Position numbers and translations under genes: made by a program. From Leclercia sp. UBA7405 (GTDB taxonomy: Bacteria > Pseudomonadota > Gammaproteobacteria > Enterobacterales > Enterobacteriaceae): a stretch of 10,492 bases of DNA. Every line of letters starts with the position of its first letter. Position 1 is the first letter of the stretch. The stretch is taken from contig DKMV01000260.1 of NCBI GenBank assembly GCA_002469605.1, positions 1 through 10,492 of the forward strand, in the 5' to 3' direction. Below, one piece after another: positions 1-6,467 of the stretch. Under the pieces are notes generated by a model that saw nothing but the letters and a program-made list of their open reading frames with translations, was not told the origin of the DNA and made no database searches.

Positions 1-92
1 ACGTGTTCACTCTTTGAGACTTGGTATTCATTTAGCGTCCTGCAACGTTAAGAATCCATGTCTTCGACTGCCCACACAGATTGTCTGATAAA

Positions 93-135
93 TTGTTAAA
101 GAGCAGTTGCAACGCGGCTTTCAGCTCACCGTTGC
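93..135 (-). promoter_or_regulatory. rrn leader antitermination signals boxB and boxA
   Basis: On the minus strand a hairpin with a perfect 6-bp outer stem (GCAACG at 130-135 with CGTTGC at 109-114) forms boxB. It is followed at once by boxA, TGCTCTTTAACAA (93-105), identical to the E. coli rrn boxA. BoxA recruits NusB/NusE (ribosomal protein S10) and SuhB so that RNA polymerase resists Rho termination across the untranslated rRNA genes. Confidence 0.92.
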
Positions 136-145
136 GAGGTGGCGT

Positions 146-173
146 ATATTACGCTTTCCTCTTTCAGAGTCAA
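146..173 (-). promoter_or_regulatory. rrn P2 promoter
   Basis: On the minus strand the -35 TTGACT (168-173) and -10 TAATAT (146-151) are 16 bases apart. They lie about 110 bases downstream of P1, the usual tandem rrn spacing. The flanking text (AAATAAACGCTTGACTCTG, then GCGTAATATACGCC) aligns with E. coli rrn P2. P2 normally supplies the less regulated, basal part of rRNA synthesis. Confidence 0.92.
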
Positions 174-265
174 GCGTTTATTTTCGCTTTTCTCTGCTGG
201 CGTTCATCTCTGAACCCCGCTAACCCGGCGGCTTGTTTGCCGTTGTTCCGTGTCAGTGGAGGCGC

Positions 266-293
266 ATTATAGGGAGTTCTTCGGCGGTGACAA
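266..293 (-). promoter_or_regulatory. rrn P1 promoter
   Basis: On the minus strand the -35 hexamer TTGTCA (288-293) and the -10 hexamer TATAAT (266-271) are separated by 16 bases. They are followed by the GC-rich discriminator GCGCCTCC, and the start is expected at the A opposite position 257. The 16-base spacer and GC discriminator are the features that make E. coli rrn P1 promoters sensitive to ppGpp/DksA and to initiating NTP levels. The discriminator differs by one base from the E. coli GCGCCACC. Confidence 0.95.
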
Positions 294-316
294 GAGGAAA
301 TTTGAAAAAAGTTTCT
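294..316 (-). promoter_or_regulatory. UP element of rrn P1
   Basis: Directly upstream of the P1 -35 on the minus strand is the A/T-rich tract AGAAACTTTTTTCAAATTTC, which aligns with the E. coli rrnB UP element at about -40 to -60. This element binds the C-terminal domains of the RNA polymerase alpha subunits and gives rrn P1 its high basal activity. The call rests on position and sequence match. Confidence 0.85.
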
Positions 317-320
317 GACC

Positions 321-335
321 GTGTTTTTTTTCACC
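321..335 (-). promoter_or_regulatory. possible Fis site I of rrn P1
   Basis: The minus-strand 15-mer GGTGAAAAAAAACAC is centred at 328, which is -71 relative to the inferred P1 start and is where Fis site I sits in E. coli rrn promoters. It has the outer G and C fifteen bases apart and an A-tract centre. It lacks two of the preferred inner pyrimidines, so this is a position-led guess. Confidence 0.3.
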
Positions 336-379
336 AGAATAGCCCTGACAAAGCCAGAAATTGCGCTATTTGCCGTTTT

Positions 380-407
380 TGCCACCATAAACACACGCCA
401 GGTGGCA
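380..407. repeat. 7-bp inverted repeat upstream of yieP
   Basis: TGCCACC (380-386) and GGTGGCA (401-407) form a perfect inverted repeat with a 14-base centre, ending 35 bases before the yieP start. A weak -10-like CATACT overlaps its right arm (406-411), without a convincing -35. Because GntR regulators often bind near their own promoter, this could be an autoregulatory operator or a 5'UTR hairpin. Neither is shown by the sequence alone. Confidence 0.35.
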
Positions 408-442
408 TACTTACAGGCATTAAAAATTAAGGAATATGCCTT

Positions 443-1135
443 ATGCCATTAAGCGCACAGCAGCTTGCGGCCCAAAAAAACCTTTCTTATGTACTGGCAG
501 AGAAACTGGCTCAGCGAATTTTAACGGGTGAATATGCGCCTGGTACTATTCTTCCCGGTGAGATGGAGTTGGGGGAGCAGTTTGGCGTGAGCCGTACCGC
601 CGTTCGCGAAGCCGTAAAAACATTAACCGCGAAAGGTATGGTTCTGCCTCGCCCGCGTATTGGTACGCGCGTCATGCCGCAGAGTAACTGGAACTTTCTC
701 GATCAGGAGCTGCTCTCCTGGTGGATGACCGAACAAAACTTTCAGCAGGTTATCGACCACTTCCTGGTGATGCGCAGTAGCCTGGAGCCTCAGGCCTGTA
801 TGCTGGCAGCAACCTTGGGGACGGCCGAGCAGAAATCACAACTCAGCACGCTGATGGCTGAAATGGTGCAGTTAAAGAAACAGTTTAACCGTGAACGCTG
901 GATTGCCGTGGATATGGCGTGGCATGAACTTATCTATGAAATGAGCGGTAATCCGTTCTTGACCTCTTTCGCCTCGCTGTTCCATTCGATCTATCACACC
1001 TACTTTACCTCTATTACTCAGGACGAAGTGGTGAAGCTCGATTTACACCAGGCGATTGTCGATGCCGTTCTGGATAGCGATGGGCAGCGCGCGCTCACCG
1101 CCAGCCAGGCGCTGCTTGCCTCTCCCGCCTCTTAA
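443..1135 (+). CDS. yieP: YieP, GntR-family (FadR subgroup) transcriptional regulator
   Basis: This is a 230-residue DNA-binding regulator, the same length as E. coli YieP. Residues about 15-78 form the winged helix-turn-helix of the GntR family, with the diagnostic [20 protein letters not shown] (38-57) followed by [17 protein letters not shown]. Residues about 95-220 form an all-helical FCD ligand domain. It keeps D157-x3-H161 and H202, positions typical of the metal site in this domain, so a carboxylate ligand is likely but not identified. AAGGA at 429-433 is spaced 9 bases from the ATG, which supports this start. hsrA follows after 14 bases, so the two are probably co-transcribed and YieP may control the transporter; that link is inference. 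In E. coli, YieP loss has been connected with tolerance to 3-hydroxypropionate. It is divergent from the rrn promoter. Confidence 0.93.
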   Translation: MPLSAQQLAAQKNLSYVLAEKLAQRILTGEYAPGTILPGEMELGEQFGVSRTAVREAVKTLTAKGMVLPRPRIGTRVMPQSNWNFLDQELLSWWMTEQNFQQVIDHFLVMRSSLEPQACMLAATLGTAEQKSQLSTLMAEMVQLKKQFNRERWIAVDMAWHELIYEMSGNPFLTSFASLFHSIYHTYFTSITQDEVVKLDLHQAIVDAVLDSDGQRALTASQALLASPAS

Positions 1136-1149
1136 CAACCGGAGCCCGA

Positions 1150-2583
1150 ATGACAGTAAAAAAAGCGCGCAGTATGGCCGGCTTGCCGTGGATTGCGGCA
1201 ATGGCCTTCTTTATGCAGGCGCTGGACGCCACCATACTCAATACCGCCCTCCCTGCCATTGCCGAGAGCCTTAACCGCTCACCGCTGGCGATGCAGTCCG
1301 CCATTATCAGCTATACGCTCACGGTGGCGATGCTGATCCCGGCAAGCGGCTGGCTGGCCGATCGCTTTGGGACCCGGCGGATATTTATGCTGGCGGTCTC
1401 GCTATTTACTCTGGGCTCGCTGGCCTGTGCGCTCTCAAGCTCTTTAACCGAGCTGGTTGTCTTCCGCGTCCTTCAGGGGATTGGCGGGGCGATGATGATG
1501 CCCGTGGCAAGGCTTGCGCTGCTGCGGGCCTATCCGCGCAGCGAACTTCTGCCGGTGCTTAACTTTGTCACCATGCCCGGGCTGGTTGGGCCGATCCTGG
1601 GGCCAGTGCTGGGCGGCGTGTTTGTCACCTGGGCCAGCTGGCACTGGATATTCCTGATCAACATCCCGATTGGCATCGCGGGCCTGCTCTATGCCCGTAA
1701 ATATATGCCCAACTTCACCACCCCGCGGCGGCGGTTTGATATGGGCGGTTTCTTCCTGTTTGGCCTGAGCCTGGTACTTTTTTCGTGTGGGATGGAGCTG
1801 TTCGGTGAGAAGGTGGTCGCCAGCTGGCTGGCTCTGTCGATCATTTTCAGCGGCATTGCGCTTTTTCTTCTTTATATACGTCACGCCCGCCGTCACCCCA
1901 CGCCGCTGATTTCGCTCTCCCTGTTTAATACCCGCACCTTCTCGGTCGGGATTGCCGGGAATATCGCCTCGCGCCTGGGCACCGGCTGCGTGCCTTTTCT
2001 GATGCCGCTTATGTTGCAGGTCGGATTCGGTTATCCGGCGCTGATTGCCGGCTGCATGATGGCGCCTACAGCGGTGGGGTCGATTCTGGCGAAATCGGGG
2101 GTGACGCAGGTGCTACGCCGGCTGGGTTACCGCAGGACGCTGGTCGGAGTGACGGTCTTTATTGGCCTGATGATCGCGCAGTTTTCGCTGCAGTCTGCGG
2201 CGCTGCCGGTGTGGATGCTGATCCTGCCGCTGTTCGTGCTGGGGATGGCGATGTCCACCCAGTTTACTTCGATGAATACTATTACCCTTGCGGATCTCAC
2301 CGATGAAAATGCCAGCAGCGGTAACAGCGTGCTGGCAGTGACGCAGCAGTTGTCGATAAGCCTGGGGGTTGCCGTAAGTGCGGCGGTACTGCGGTTTTAT
2401 GAAGGTTTCGACGGCACCAATACCGTTGAGCAGTTCCACTATACCTTTATTACCATGGGCGCACTCACCGTGGTGTCGGCGCTGGTCTTTATGCTGTTAA
2501 AACCGAAAGATGGCCGTAACCTGATTAAAGAGCGCCACAAAGAAAAAGCTAAACCGAGCCCCGTACCATCAGAACAGGGGTAA
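1150..2583 (+). CDS. hsrA: HsrA, 14-TM major facilitator superfamily transporter (EmrB/QacA, DHA2 type)
   Basis: This 477-residue inner-membrane protein is close to the length of E. coli HsrA. It shows the motifs of the 14-helix drug:H+ antiporter branch: motif D1 [11 protein letters not shown] (25-35) in TM1, motif [12 protein letters not shown] (67-77) in the loop after TM2, motif [10 protein letters not shown] (106-114) in TM4, and motif [11 protein letters not shown] (147-156) in TM5. A charged cytoplasmic tail ends the protein. Proton-driven export is expected from the family. The substrate is unknown, and the E. coli name comes from high-copy suppression of rspA. GGAG at 1141-1144, five bases before the ATG, supports the start. 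The yieP stop is 14 bases upstream. Its last 35 bases overlap the end of convergent rbsR and no terminator follows. Confidence 0.93.
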   Translation: MTVKKARSMAGLPWIAAMAFFMQALDATILNTALPAIAESLNRSPLAMQSAIISYTLTVAMLIPASGWLADRFGTRRIFMLAVSLFTLGSLACALSSSLTELVVFRVLQGIGGAMMMPVARLALLRAYPRSELLPVLNFVTMPGLVGPILGPVLGGVFVTWASWHWIFLINIPIGIAGLLYARKYMPNFTTPRRRFDMGGFFLFGLSLVLFSCGMELFGEKVVASWLALSIIFSGIALFLLYIRHARRHPTPLISLSLFNTRTFSVGIAGNIASRLGTGCVPFLMPLMLQVGFGYPALIAGCMMAPTAVGSILAKSGVTQVLRRLGYRRTLVGVTVFIGLMIAQFSLQSAALPVWMLILPLFVLGMAMSTQFTSMNTITLADLTDENASSGNSVLAVTQQLSISLGVAVSAAVLRFYEGFDGTNTVEQFHYTFITMGALTVVSALVFMLLKPKDGRNLIKERHKEKAKPSPVPSEQG

Positions 2584-3541
2584 GCTGCAGACGTTGCTGC
2601 TGCAGCGTGGGCTGCGCCATTCGGTGGATCAATACATCGATGGCCAGCTCGCCCAGTTCATCCTTCGGTTGATGGATGGTAGTGAGCGGCGGCGTCATAT
2701 AGCGCGCCAGCTCGATATCGTCATAACCCACTACGGCGATATCGTCCGGGACGCGCAGCCCCGCTTGGTACAGCGCCTGATAAGCACCAAACGCCATCGC
2801 ATCGTTACCAATAAACACCGCCTGCGGGCGTTGCTCCTGCGCCAGCAGTTTCTGCATCGCTTCAAAGCCGCCGTTAAATTCGAAATCACCGGTGATCCGG
2901 TAGCCGTCAGGAATGGCAAGCCCCGCCCGGGACATGGCGGAGAGATAGCCTTCCAGCCGCAAACGCGCCGGGGTTTTATCCAGCGGCCCGGTAATGCAGG
3001 CGATGCGGGTATAACCTTTATCAATAAGATGCTGGGTAGCCATATCGCCGCCCAGCAGCGAGTTGTCCTGAATCAGATCGCTGGTGCCGTCAAAGGGGGC
3101 CCAGTCCATCATCACCGTGGGGACAGAGGGGTAGCGCTGGATAATCTCTTTCGACGGCTGGTGCGTTTCGGTGCAGAGCAGCAGCAGCCCGTCGACGCGC
3201 TTTTGCATCAGCGTTTCCAGATTACGGTTCATACGCTGCTCGTCGCCTTCGGTATTGCACAGCACCAGGCTGTAGCCGCGCTCAAAACAGCTGCGTTCGA
3301 CGCCGCGCACCAGTTCCGAGTAAAAAGGGTTGGTACTGGCGGTGATCAGCATGCCGATAGTGCGCGTCTGGTTAAGCTTAAGGCTTCGCGCCAGCGCCGA
3401 GGGGGCATAGTTGAGCTCTTTGATGGCGGCCTCAACCTTCTCCCGAATCGCCTCGCTGACGAAGCGATCTTTATTAATGACGTGGGAGACGGTCGAAGTA
3501 GAAACGCCCGCCAGGCGAGCGACATCTTTCATTGTGGCCAA
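2549..3541 (-). CDS. rbsR: RbsR, LacI-family ribose operon repressor
   Basis: This 330-residue repressor is equal in length to E. coli RbsR and very similar to it. Residues 1-60 hold the LacI helix-turn-helix ([20 protein letters not shown]) and hinge helix ([11 protein letters not shown]). The rest is a periplasmic-binding-protein-like ribose-sensing core. It represses rbs by binding the CGAAACGTTTCG palindrome, two copies of which lie upstream of rbsD, and releases it when ribose binds. In E. coli it also affects purine genes. The start is read as TTG at 3539-3541 because AGGGG lies six bases upstream, overlapping the rbsK stop. An in-frame ATG three codons later (3530-3532) would be 15 bases from that site. 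Only 3 bases separate it from rbsK, so it is the last gene of its own operon. The TAG stop lies inside hsrA. Confidence 0.96.
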   Translation of the reverse strand: MATMKDVARLAGVSTSTVSHVINKDRFVSEAIREKVEAAIKELNYAPSALARSLKLNQTRTIGMLITASTNPFYSELVRGVERSCFERGYSLVLCNTEGDEQRMNRNLETLMQKRVDGLLLLCTETHQPSKEIIQRYPSVPTVMMDWAPFDGTSDLIQDNSLLGGDMATQHLIDKGYTRIACITGPLDKTPARLRLEGYLSAMSRAGLAIPDGYRITGDFEFNGGFEAMQKLLAQEQRPQAVFIGNDAMAFGAYQALYQAGLRVPDDIAVVGYDDIELARYMTPPLTTIHQPKDELGELAIDVLIHRMAQPTLQQQRLQLTPVLMVRGSV

Positions 3542-3544
3542 GCG

Positions 3545-4474
3545 TTACCCCTGCTGACTTATGAATTCATCAATCTCGTTACGCCAGGGCACGGAAGGCT
3601 GCGCGCCTTTACGTGTCACTGCGATAGCGGCTGCGGCATGGGCAAAGCGGATGGCATCATCCATTGCTTTTCCTTCCAGCAGCGCGGTTACCAGCGCACC
3701 GTTAAAGGTGTCTCCCGCCGCAATGGTATCGATCGCTTTCACCTTAAAGCCCGGCACGCGTCGGCCTTCGCCATTGACGCTGGCCCATACGCCGCGGCTG
3801 CCCAGGGTGATGATCGCGGTGCCGATGCCTTTATCGTGTAGCGCTTTTGCCGCCCGCGCCGCATCCTCATCGTTTTCAACGCGGATGCCGGTCAGCTTTT
3901 CCGCTTCGGTTTCGTTGGGGGTGATGATATCCACCAGCGACAGTAGCTCGTCTGATAATAGACGGGCGGGCGCCGGGTTCAGTACGACGGTGGTGTGATT
4001 TTCATGAGCAATTTTTGCCGCGGCCAGCACGCTTTCAACCGGGGATTCCAGCTGCATCAGCAGAGCGCTGGCATCCGCGATAAGGTCGCGCTGCGCCTGT
4101 ACGCGCTCGATACTCAGGGCGGCATTGGCTCCCGCATGAATACCGATGACATTCTCCCCTTCCGCGTTGACGAAAATCAGCGCCACGCCGGTGGATTCCC
4201 CTGCCACTACGCTGACCGGCGCAATATCGATATTGTCGCTGACCAGCTGCTGGCGAACGCGCTCGCCGGTATCGTCATCGCCCGTGCAGGCAATAAACGC
4301 AATACTGGCGCCGCTGCGACCGGCAGCAACCGCCTGGTTAGCGCCTTTACCGCCGAAGGCGACCTGGTACTGGTTGCCCGTTACGGTTTCGCCTGGTGCA
4401 GGGAAGGATTCAAGGTTGAGAATGTGATCGGCATTGATACTGCCAAGGACGACGAGCTTGCCTGCGGTTTTCAT
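3545..4474 (-). CDS. rbsK: RbsK, ribokinase
   Basis: Ribokinase phosphorylates D-ribose with ATP to D-ribose 5-phosphate in the cytoplasm, the step that commits imported ribose to the pentose phosphate pathway or to PRPP. With the ATG at 4472-4474 the product is 309 residues, exactly the E. coli length, and begins MKTAGKLVVLGSINADHIL. An in-frame GTG at 4499-4501 would add nine residues (MALSDGHSY) but would fall inside a hairpin stem, so the shorter start is preferred. Both PfkB-family signatures are visible: the sugar-binding GGKGANQA segment in the N-terminal third, and DTIAAGDTFNGA at 249-260 with catalytic Asp255. Lies 3 bases before rbsR and 105 bases after rbsB, from which it is separated by two hairpins likely to lower its expression. 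Confidence 0.96.
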   Translation of the reverse strand: MKTAGKLVVLGSINADHILNLESFPAPGETVTGNQYQVAFGGKGANQAVAAGRSGASIAFIACTGDDDTGERVRQQLVSDNIDIAPVSVVAGESTGVALIFVNAEGENVIGIHAGANAALSIERVQAQRDLIADASALLMQLESPVESVLAAAKIAHENHTTVVLNPAPARLLSDELLSLVDIITPNETEAEKLTGIRVENDEDAARAAKALHDKGIGTAIITLGSRGVWASVNGEGRRVPGFKVKAIDTIAAGDTFNGALVTALLEGKAMDDAIRFAHAAAAIAVTRKGAQPSVPWRNEIDEFISQQG

Positions 4475-4495
4475 GTATGAGTGTCCATCTGAGAG

Positions 4496-4519
4496 CGCCA
4501 CCGGTGTTACCCGGTGGCG
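4496..4519 (-). promoter_or_regulatory. intercistronic hairpin 2, rbsB-rbsK
   Basis: CGCCACCGG (4496-4504) pairs perfectly with CCGGTGGCG (4511-4519) around a 6-base loop, a 9-bp GC-rich stem. In the transcript it is followed by CTCTCAGATGG, not a run of U, so it is at best a weak terminator. It is better placed to block 3' exonucleases and stabilise the rbsB message, or to form the 3' end of a processed rbsB 3'UTR RNA. E. coli has a GGTGGCG-type stem at the equivalent place. Confidence 0.75.
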
Positions 4520-4547
4520 TATGCCACACTTTTCTTTATATTTGTCC

Positions 4548-4572
4548 CTCAGGCAGCCAGTGACTGCCTGAG
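4548..4572 (-). promoter_or_regulatory. intercistronic hairpin 1, just after rbsB
   Basis: CTCAGGCAG (4548-4556) and CTGCCTGAG (4564-4572) form a perfect 9-bp stem with a 7-base loop, beginning 7 bases after the rbsB stop codon. The transcript continues GGACAAATAT with no U tract, so this is not an intrinsic terminator. A likely role is protecting the rbsB mRNA from 3' decay, which would help make the binding protein in excess over RbsK and RbsR. Confidence 0.75.
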
Positions 4573-4579
4573 CTGCTTA

Positions 4580-5470
4580 TTACTGCTTGATGACCAGTTT
4601 CAGGTCAACAGGATATTTAGCCTGAACCTTTTCGCCTTTCAGCACTTTGTCAGCGGTCTGCACGCCGGTGGCGCCGATCTGCTCTGGCAGCTGAGCAATG
4701 GTCGCAGCCAGTTTGCCATCGTTTACCGCTTTTTCACCATCAGGCGTGCCGTCAAATCCGACCACCATCACATCGGTTTTACCGGCAGTCTGCAGAGCAC
4801 GCAGCGCGCCCAGGGCCATCTCATCGTTCTGGGCAAATACAGCTTTCACGTCCGGGTGGGCGGTCAGCAGGTTTTGCATTACGTTCAGGCCTTTAGTACG
4901 GTCGAAGTCTGCCGGCTGGCTGGCCAGCACGTTGAATTTGTGGGCCGCAACGGCCTGCTGGAAGCCTTCGCCACGCTCGCGGGCAGCGGAAGTACCGGCG
5001 ATACCCTGCAGTTCAATAACTTTGGCGCCTTCGCCCGCTTTTTTGGCGATGTAGTCACCGGCGATTTTGCCGCCCAGCACGTTGTCAGAAGCGATGTGGC
5101 TCACCACGTCGCCTTTAGAGGCCTGGCGGTCGAGGGTAATTACCGGGATGTTCGCCTGGTTAGCCATCTTCACGGCGTTGCCCACGGCATCGGAATCGGT
5201 CGGGTTGATCAGCAGGATTTTGGTCCCGCGAACGGTCAGGTCCTGAACGTTAGCCAGCTCTTTCGCCGGGTTGTTCTGGGAGTCCAGCACCACCAGGTTA
5301 TAACCCAGTTTGTCCGCCTCTTTCTGCGCGCCATCCTTCAGGGAGACAAAGAACGGGTTGTTCAGCGTGGAGACCACCAGCGCGATGGTCTCTTTCGCCA
5401 TAACGTTCGCACTTACGGTTGCGCTCAGCGCGACAGCAGAAACCAGGGTAGCCAGTTTTTTCATGTTCAT
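4580..5470 (-). CDS. rbsB: RbsB, periplasmic D-ribose-binding protein
   Basis: This is the soluble receptor of the ribose ABC importer and, in E. coli, the ligand-carrying partner of the chemoreceptor Trg. The 296-residue precursor equals the E. coli length. Residues 1-25 are a Sec signal peptide (two Lys, a hydrophobic stretch, then ANVMA before the mature KETIALV). Ribose-contacting residues known from the E. coli structure are in place in mature numbering: Phe15-Phe16 in NNPFF, the DRQA pair near 89-90, Arg in ARERGEGF, Asn in QNDEMAL and Asp in GFDGTPDG. The first ATG (5468-5470) is chosen because AGGA at 5481-5484 sits 10 bases upstream; a second ATG two codons on is less well placed. 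It ends with tandem TAA stops and sits 27 bases after rbsC. Confidence 0.97.
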   Translation of the reverse strand: MNMKKLATLVSAVALSATVSANVMAKETIALVVSTLNNPFFVSLKDGAQKEADKLGYNLVVLDSQNNPAKELANVQDLTVRGTKILLINPTDSDAVGNAVKMANQANIPVITLDRQASKGDVVSHIASDNVLGGKIAGDYIAKKAGEGAKVIELQGIAGTSAARERGEGFQQAVAAHKFNVLASQPADFDRTKGLNVMQNLLTAHPDVKAVFAQNDEMALGALRALQTAGKTDVMVVGFDGTPDGEKAVNDGKLAATIAQLPEQIGATGVQTADKVLKGEKVQAKYPVDLKLVIKQ

Positions 5471-5497
5471 ATCAGAGATGTCCTGTAGTGTCGTCAG

Positions 5498-6463
5498 TTA
5501 CTGTTTTTTGTTGTCTACCAGTACCGCCAGCAAAATCACCACTGCCTTAACGATCATCTGGTAATAGGAGGAAACACCTAATAAATTCAAACCATTATTC
5601 AGGAAACCGAGGATAAGTGCGCCGATCAGGGTCCCAACAATGCGACCTTTACCGCCCGCAAGGCTGGTACCGCCCAGCACCACTGCGGCAATGGCATCCA
5701 GCTCATAGCCCGTTCCTGCCGTCGGCTGCGCCGAGGAGAGGCGTGCCACTTCGATAATGCCCGCCAGGGAGGCCAGCAGGCCGCTCAGGGAGTAAACGAT
5801 AATCTTGATTTTGTTCACGCTGATGCCGGACAGGCGCGTTGCCGCTTCGTTACCGCCCAGCGCATAGATGTAGCGTCCCAGGCGGGTGTGATGCAGCATG
5901 TACCATGCGGCCAGGAAGACGATACTCATGATCCAGACCGGCGTCGGAATACCCAGCGGACGGCCAATACCGAACCAGCCAAAGAGATCGGCGTTGTCGG
6001 TAAAGCCGGTATTCACCGGGCTGCCGTTGGTGTAGACCATGGTTACCCCGCGCAGCAGCAGCATCATCACCAGGGTGGCGATAAACGCCTGTACGCGCCC
6101 TTTCGCCACAATCACGCCGGTCACCGCACCAATGGCGGCTCCCAGCGCCAGGGCGGCGGCAACCGCCACCAGCGCGTTCACCTCAATCCCTACAATTGAG
6201 GCGGCTACCGCGCCGGTAAGCGCCAGCAGCGAACCGACGGAGAGATCGATACCGGATGTCAAAATCACCAGCGTCATCCCGACCGCCATAATGGCGTTCA
6301 CCGAGGTCTGCTGCAGGATGTTGAACAGGTTATTAACGGTAAAAAAGTTCGGGCTCATGGTGGAGACAATCGCGATCAGCACCAGCAGGGCAATCAGCGA
6401 TTTTTGCTCCATCAACCATGCCTTTGTGAAATAGCGGCGACCAGAAACAGCCTGGGTAGTCAT
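5498..6463 (-). CDS. rbsC: RbsC, ribose ABC transporter permease
   Basis: This is the membrane channel subunit of the ribose importer, working as a dimer with RbsA. At 321 residues it matches E. coli RbsC from MTTQ to the end DNKKQ. It is almost wholly hydrophobic, with multiple membrane helices starting near residue 21. A soluble loop at about 146-176 is probably periplasmic and faces RbsB. The GGNEAATRLSGI segment (203-214) is the cytoplasmic coupling loop that contacts the ATPase, followed by a GTSLAGGKG motif typical of this permease family. AGGAG upstream, inside the end of rbsA, gives a good ribosome site. It starts 4 bases after the rbsA stop, which indicates translational coupling. 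Confidence 0.97.
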   Translation of the reverse strand: MTTQAVSGRRYFTKAWLMEQKSLIALLVLIAIVSTMSPNFFTVNNLFNILQQTSVNAIMAVGMTLVILTSGIDLSVGSLLALTGAVAASIVGIEVNALVAVAAALALGAAIGAVTGVIVAKGRVQAFIATLVMMLLLRGVTMVYTNGSPVNTGFTDNADLFGWFGIGRPLGIPTPVWIMSIVFLAAWYMLHHTRLGRYIYALGGNEAATRLSGISVNKIKIIVYSLSGLLASLAGIIEVARLSSAQPTAGTGYELDAIAAVVLGGTSLAGGKGRIVGTLIGALILGFLNNGLNLLGVSSYYQMIVKAVVILLAVLVDNKKQ

Positions 6464-6467
6464 CTTC

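Larger units (their letters stand above)
1..257 (-). other. 5' leader of a ribosomal RNA operon (partial)
   Basis: Read on the minus strand, this stretch matches the recalled E. coli rrn leader almost base for base: the P1 start region, the P2 promoter, boxB, boxA, and the tail before 16S with GGATTCTTAACGT and ATGAATACCAAGTCTCA. The transcript leaves the window at base 1. By comparison with E. coli, mature 16S rRNA should start roughly 40 bases further left, so no 16S sequence is included. The leader would be cut away by RNase III during rRNA maturation. The adjacent rbs-hsrA-yieP order corresponds to the E. coli rrnC locus. No protein gene is supported anywhere in 1-442. Confidence 0.95.
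4488..4579 (-). ncRNA. candidate RbsZ-like RNA from the rbsB 3'UTR
   Basis: In E. coli the rbsB 3'UTR yields RbsZ, an Hfq/ProQ-associated RNA that acts as a sponge of the sigma-E small RNA RybB. Here the minus strand keeps ATATAAAGAAAAG between the two hairpins, a segment also present in E. coli. AAAGAAAAG (4529-4537) plus GTGGC (4523-4527) is complementary to the RybB 5' end (GCCACUGCUUUUCUUU) with only a small internal loop. The 3' stem lacks a strong U tract, so ends would come from processing or partial termination. The boundaries given are approximate and expression is not shown by sequence. Confidence 0.5.

Noticed and set aside
285..293. Second nucleotide-binding domain of RbsA as damaged (Arg for Lys in Walker A; residue numbers)
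   Set aside because: The same degenerate GAGRTE motif and missing switch His are normal in RbsA/MglA-type ATPases, so this is not a mutation.
81..430. Three short open frames in the rrn control region
   Set aside because: They run through the P1, P2, boxA and UP elements, whose bases are explained by rrn function; none has a ribosome site or recognisable product.
2584..2606. Hairpin after hsrA as an intrinsic terminator
   Set aside because: The stem is perfect but is followed by GTGGGCTGCG with no T run, and the sequence encodes the LQQQRLQL part of RbsR.
2594..3841. 415-codon open frame on the + strand spanning rbsR and rbsK
   Set aside because: It lies entirely antisense to two well-recognised genes, has no ribosome site, and shows a His/Gln/Arg-rich low-complexity composition typical of the complement of GC-rich codons.
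4514..5488. 324-codon open frame on the + strand opposite rbsB
   Set aside because: It is antisense to rbsB, which matches its family over the full length; the frame is open only because of codon bias and resembles no family.
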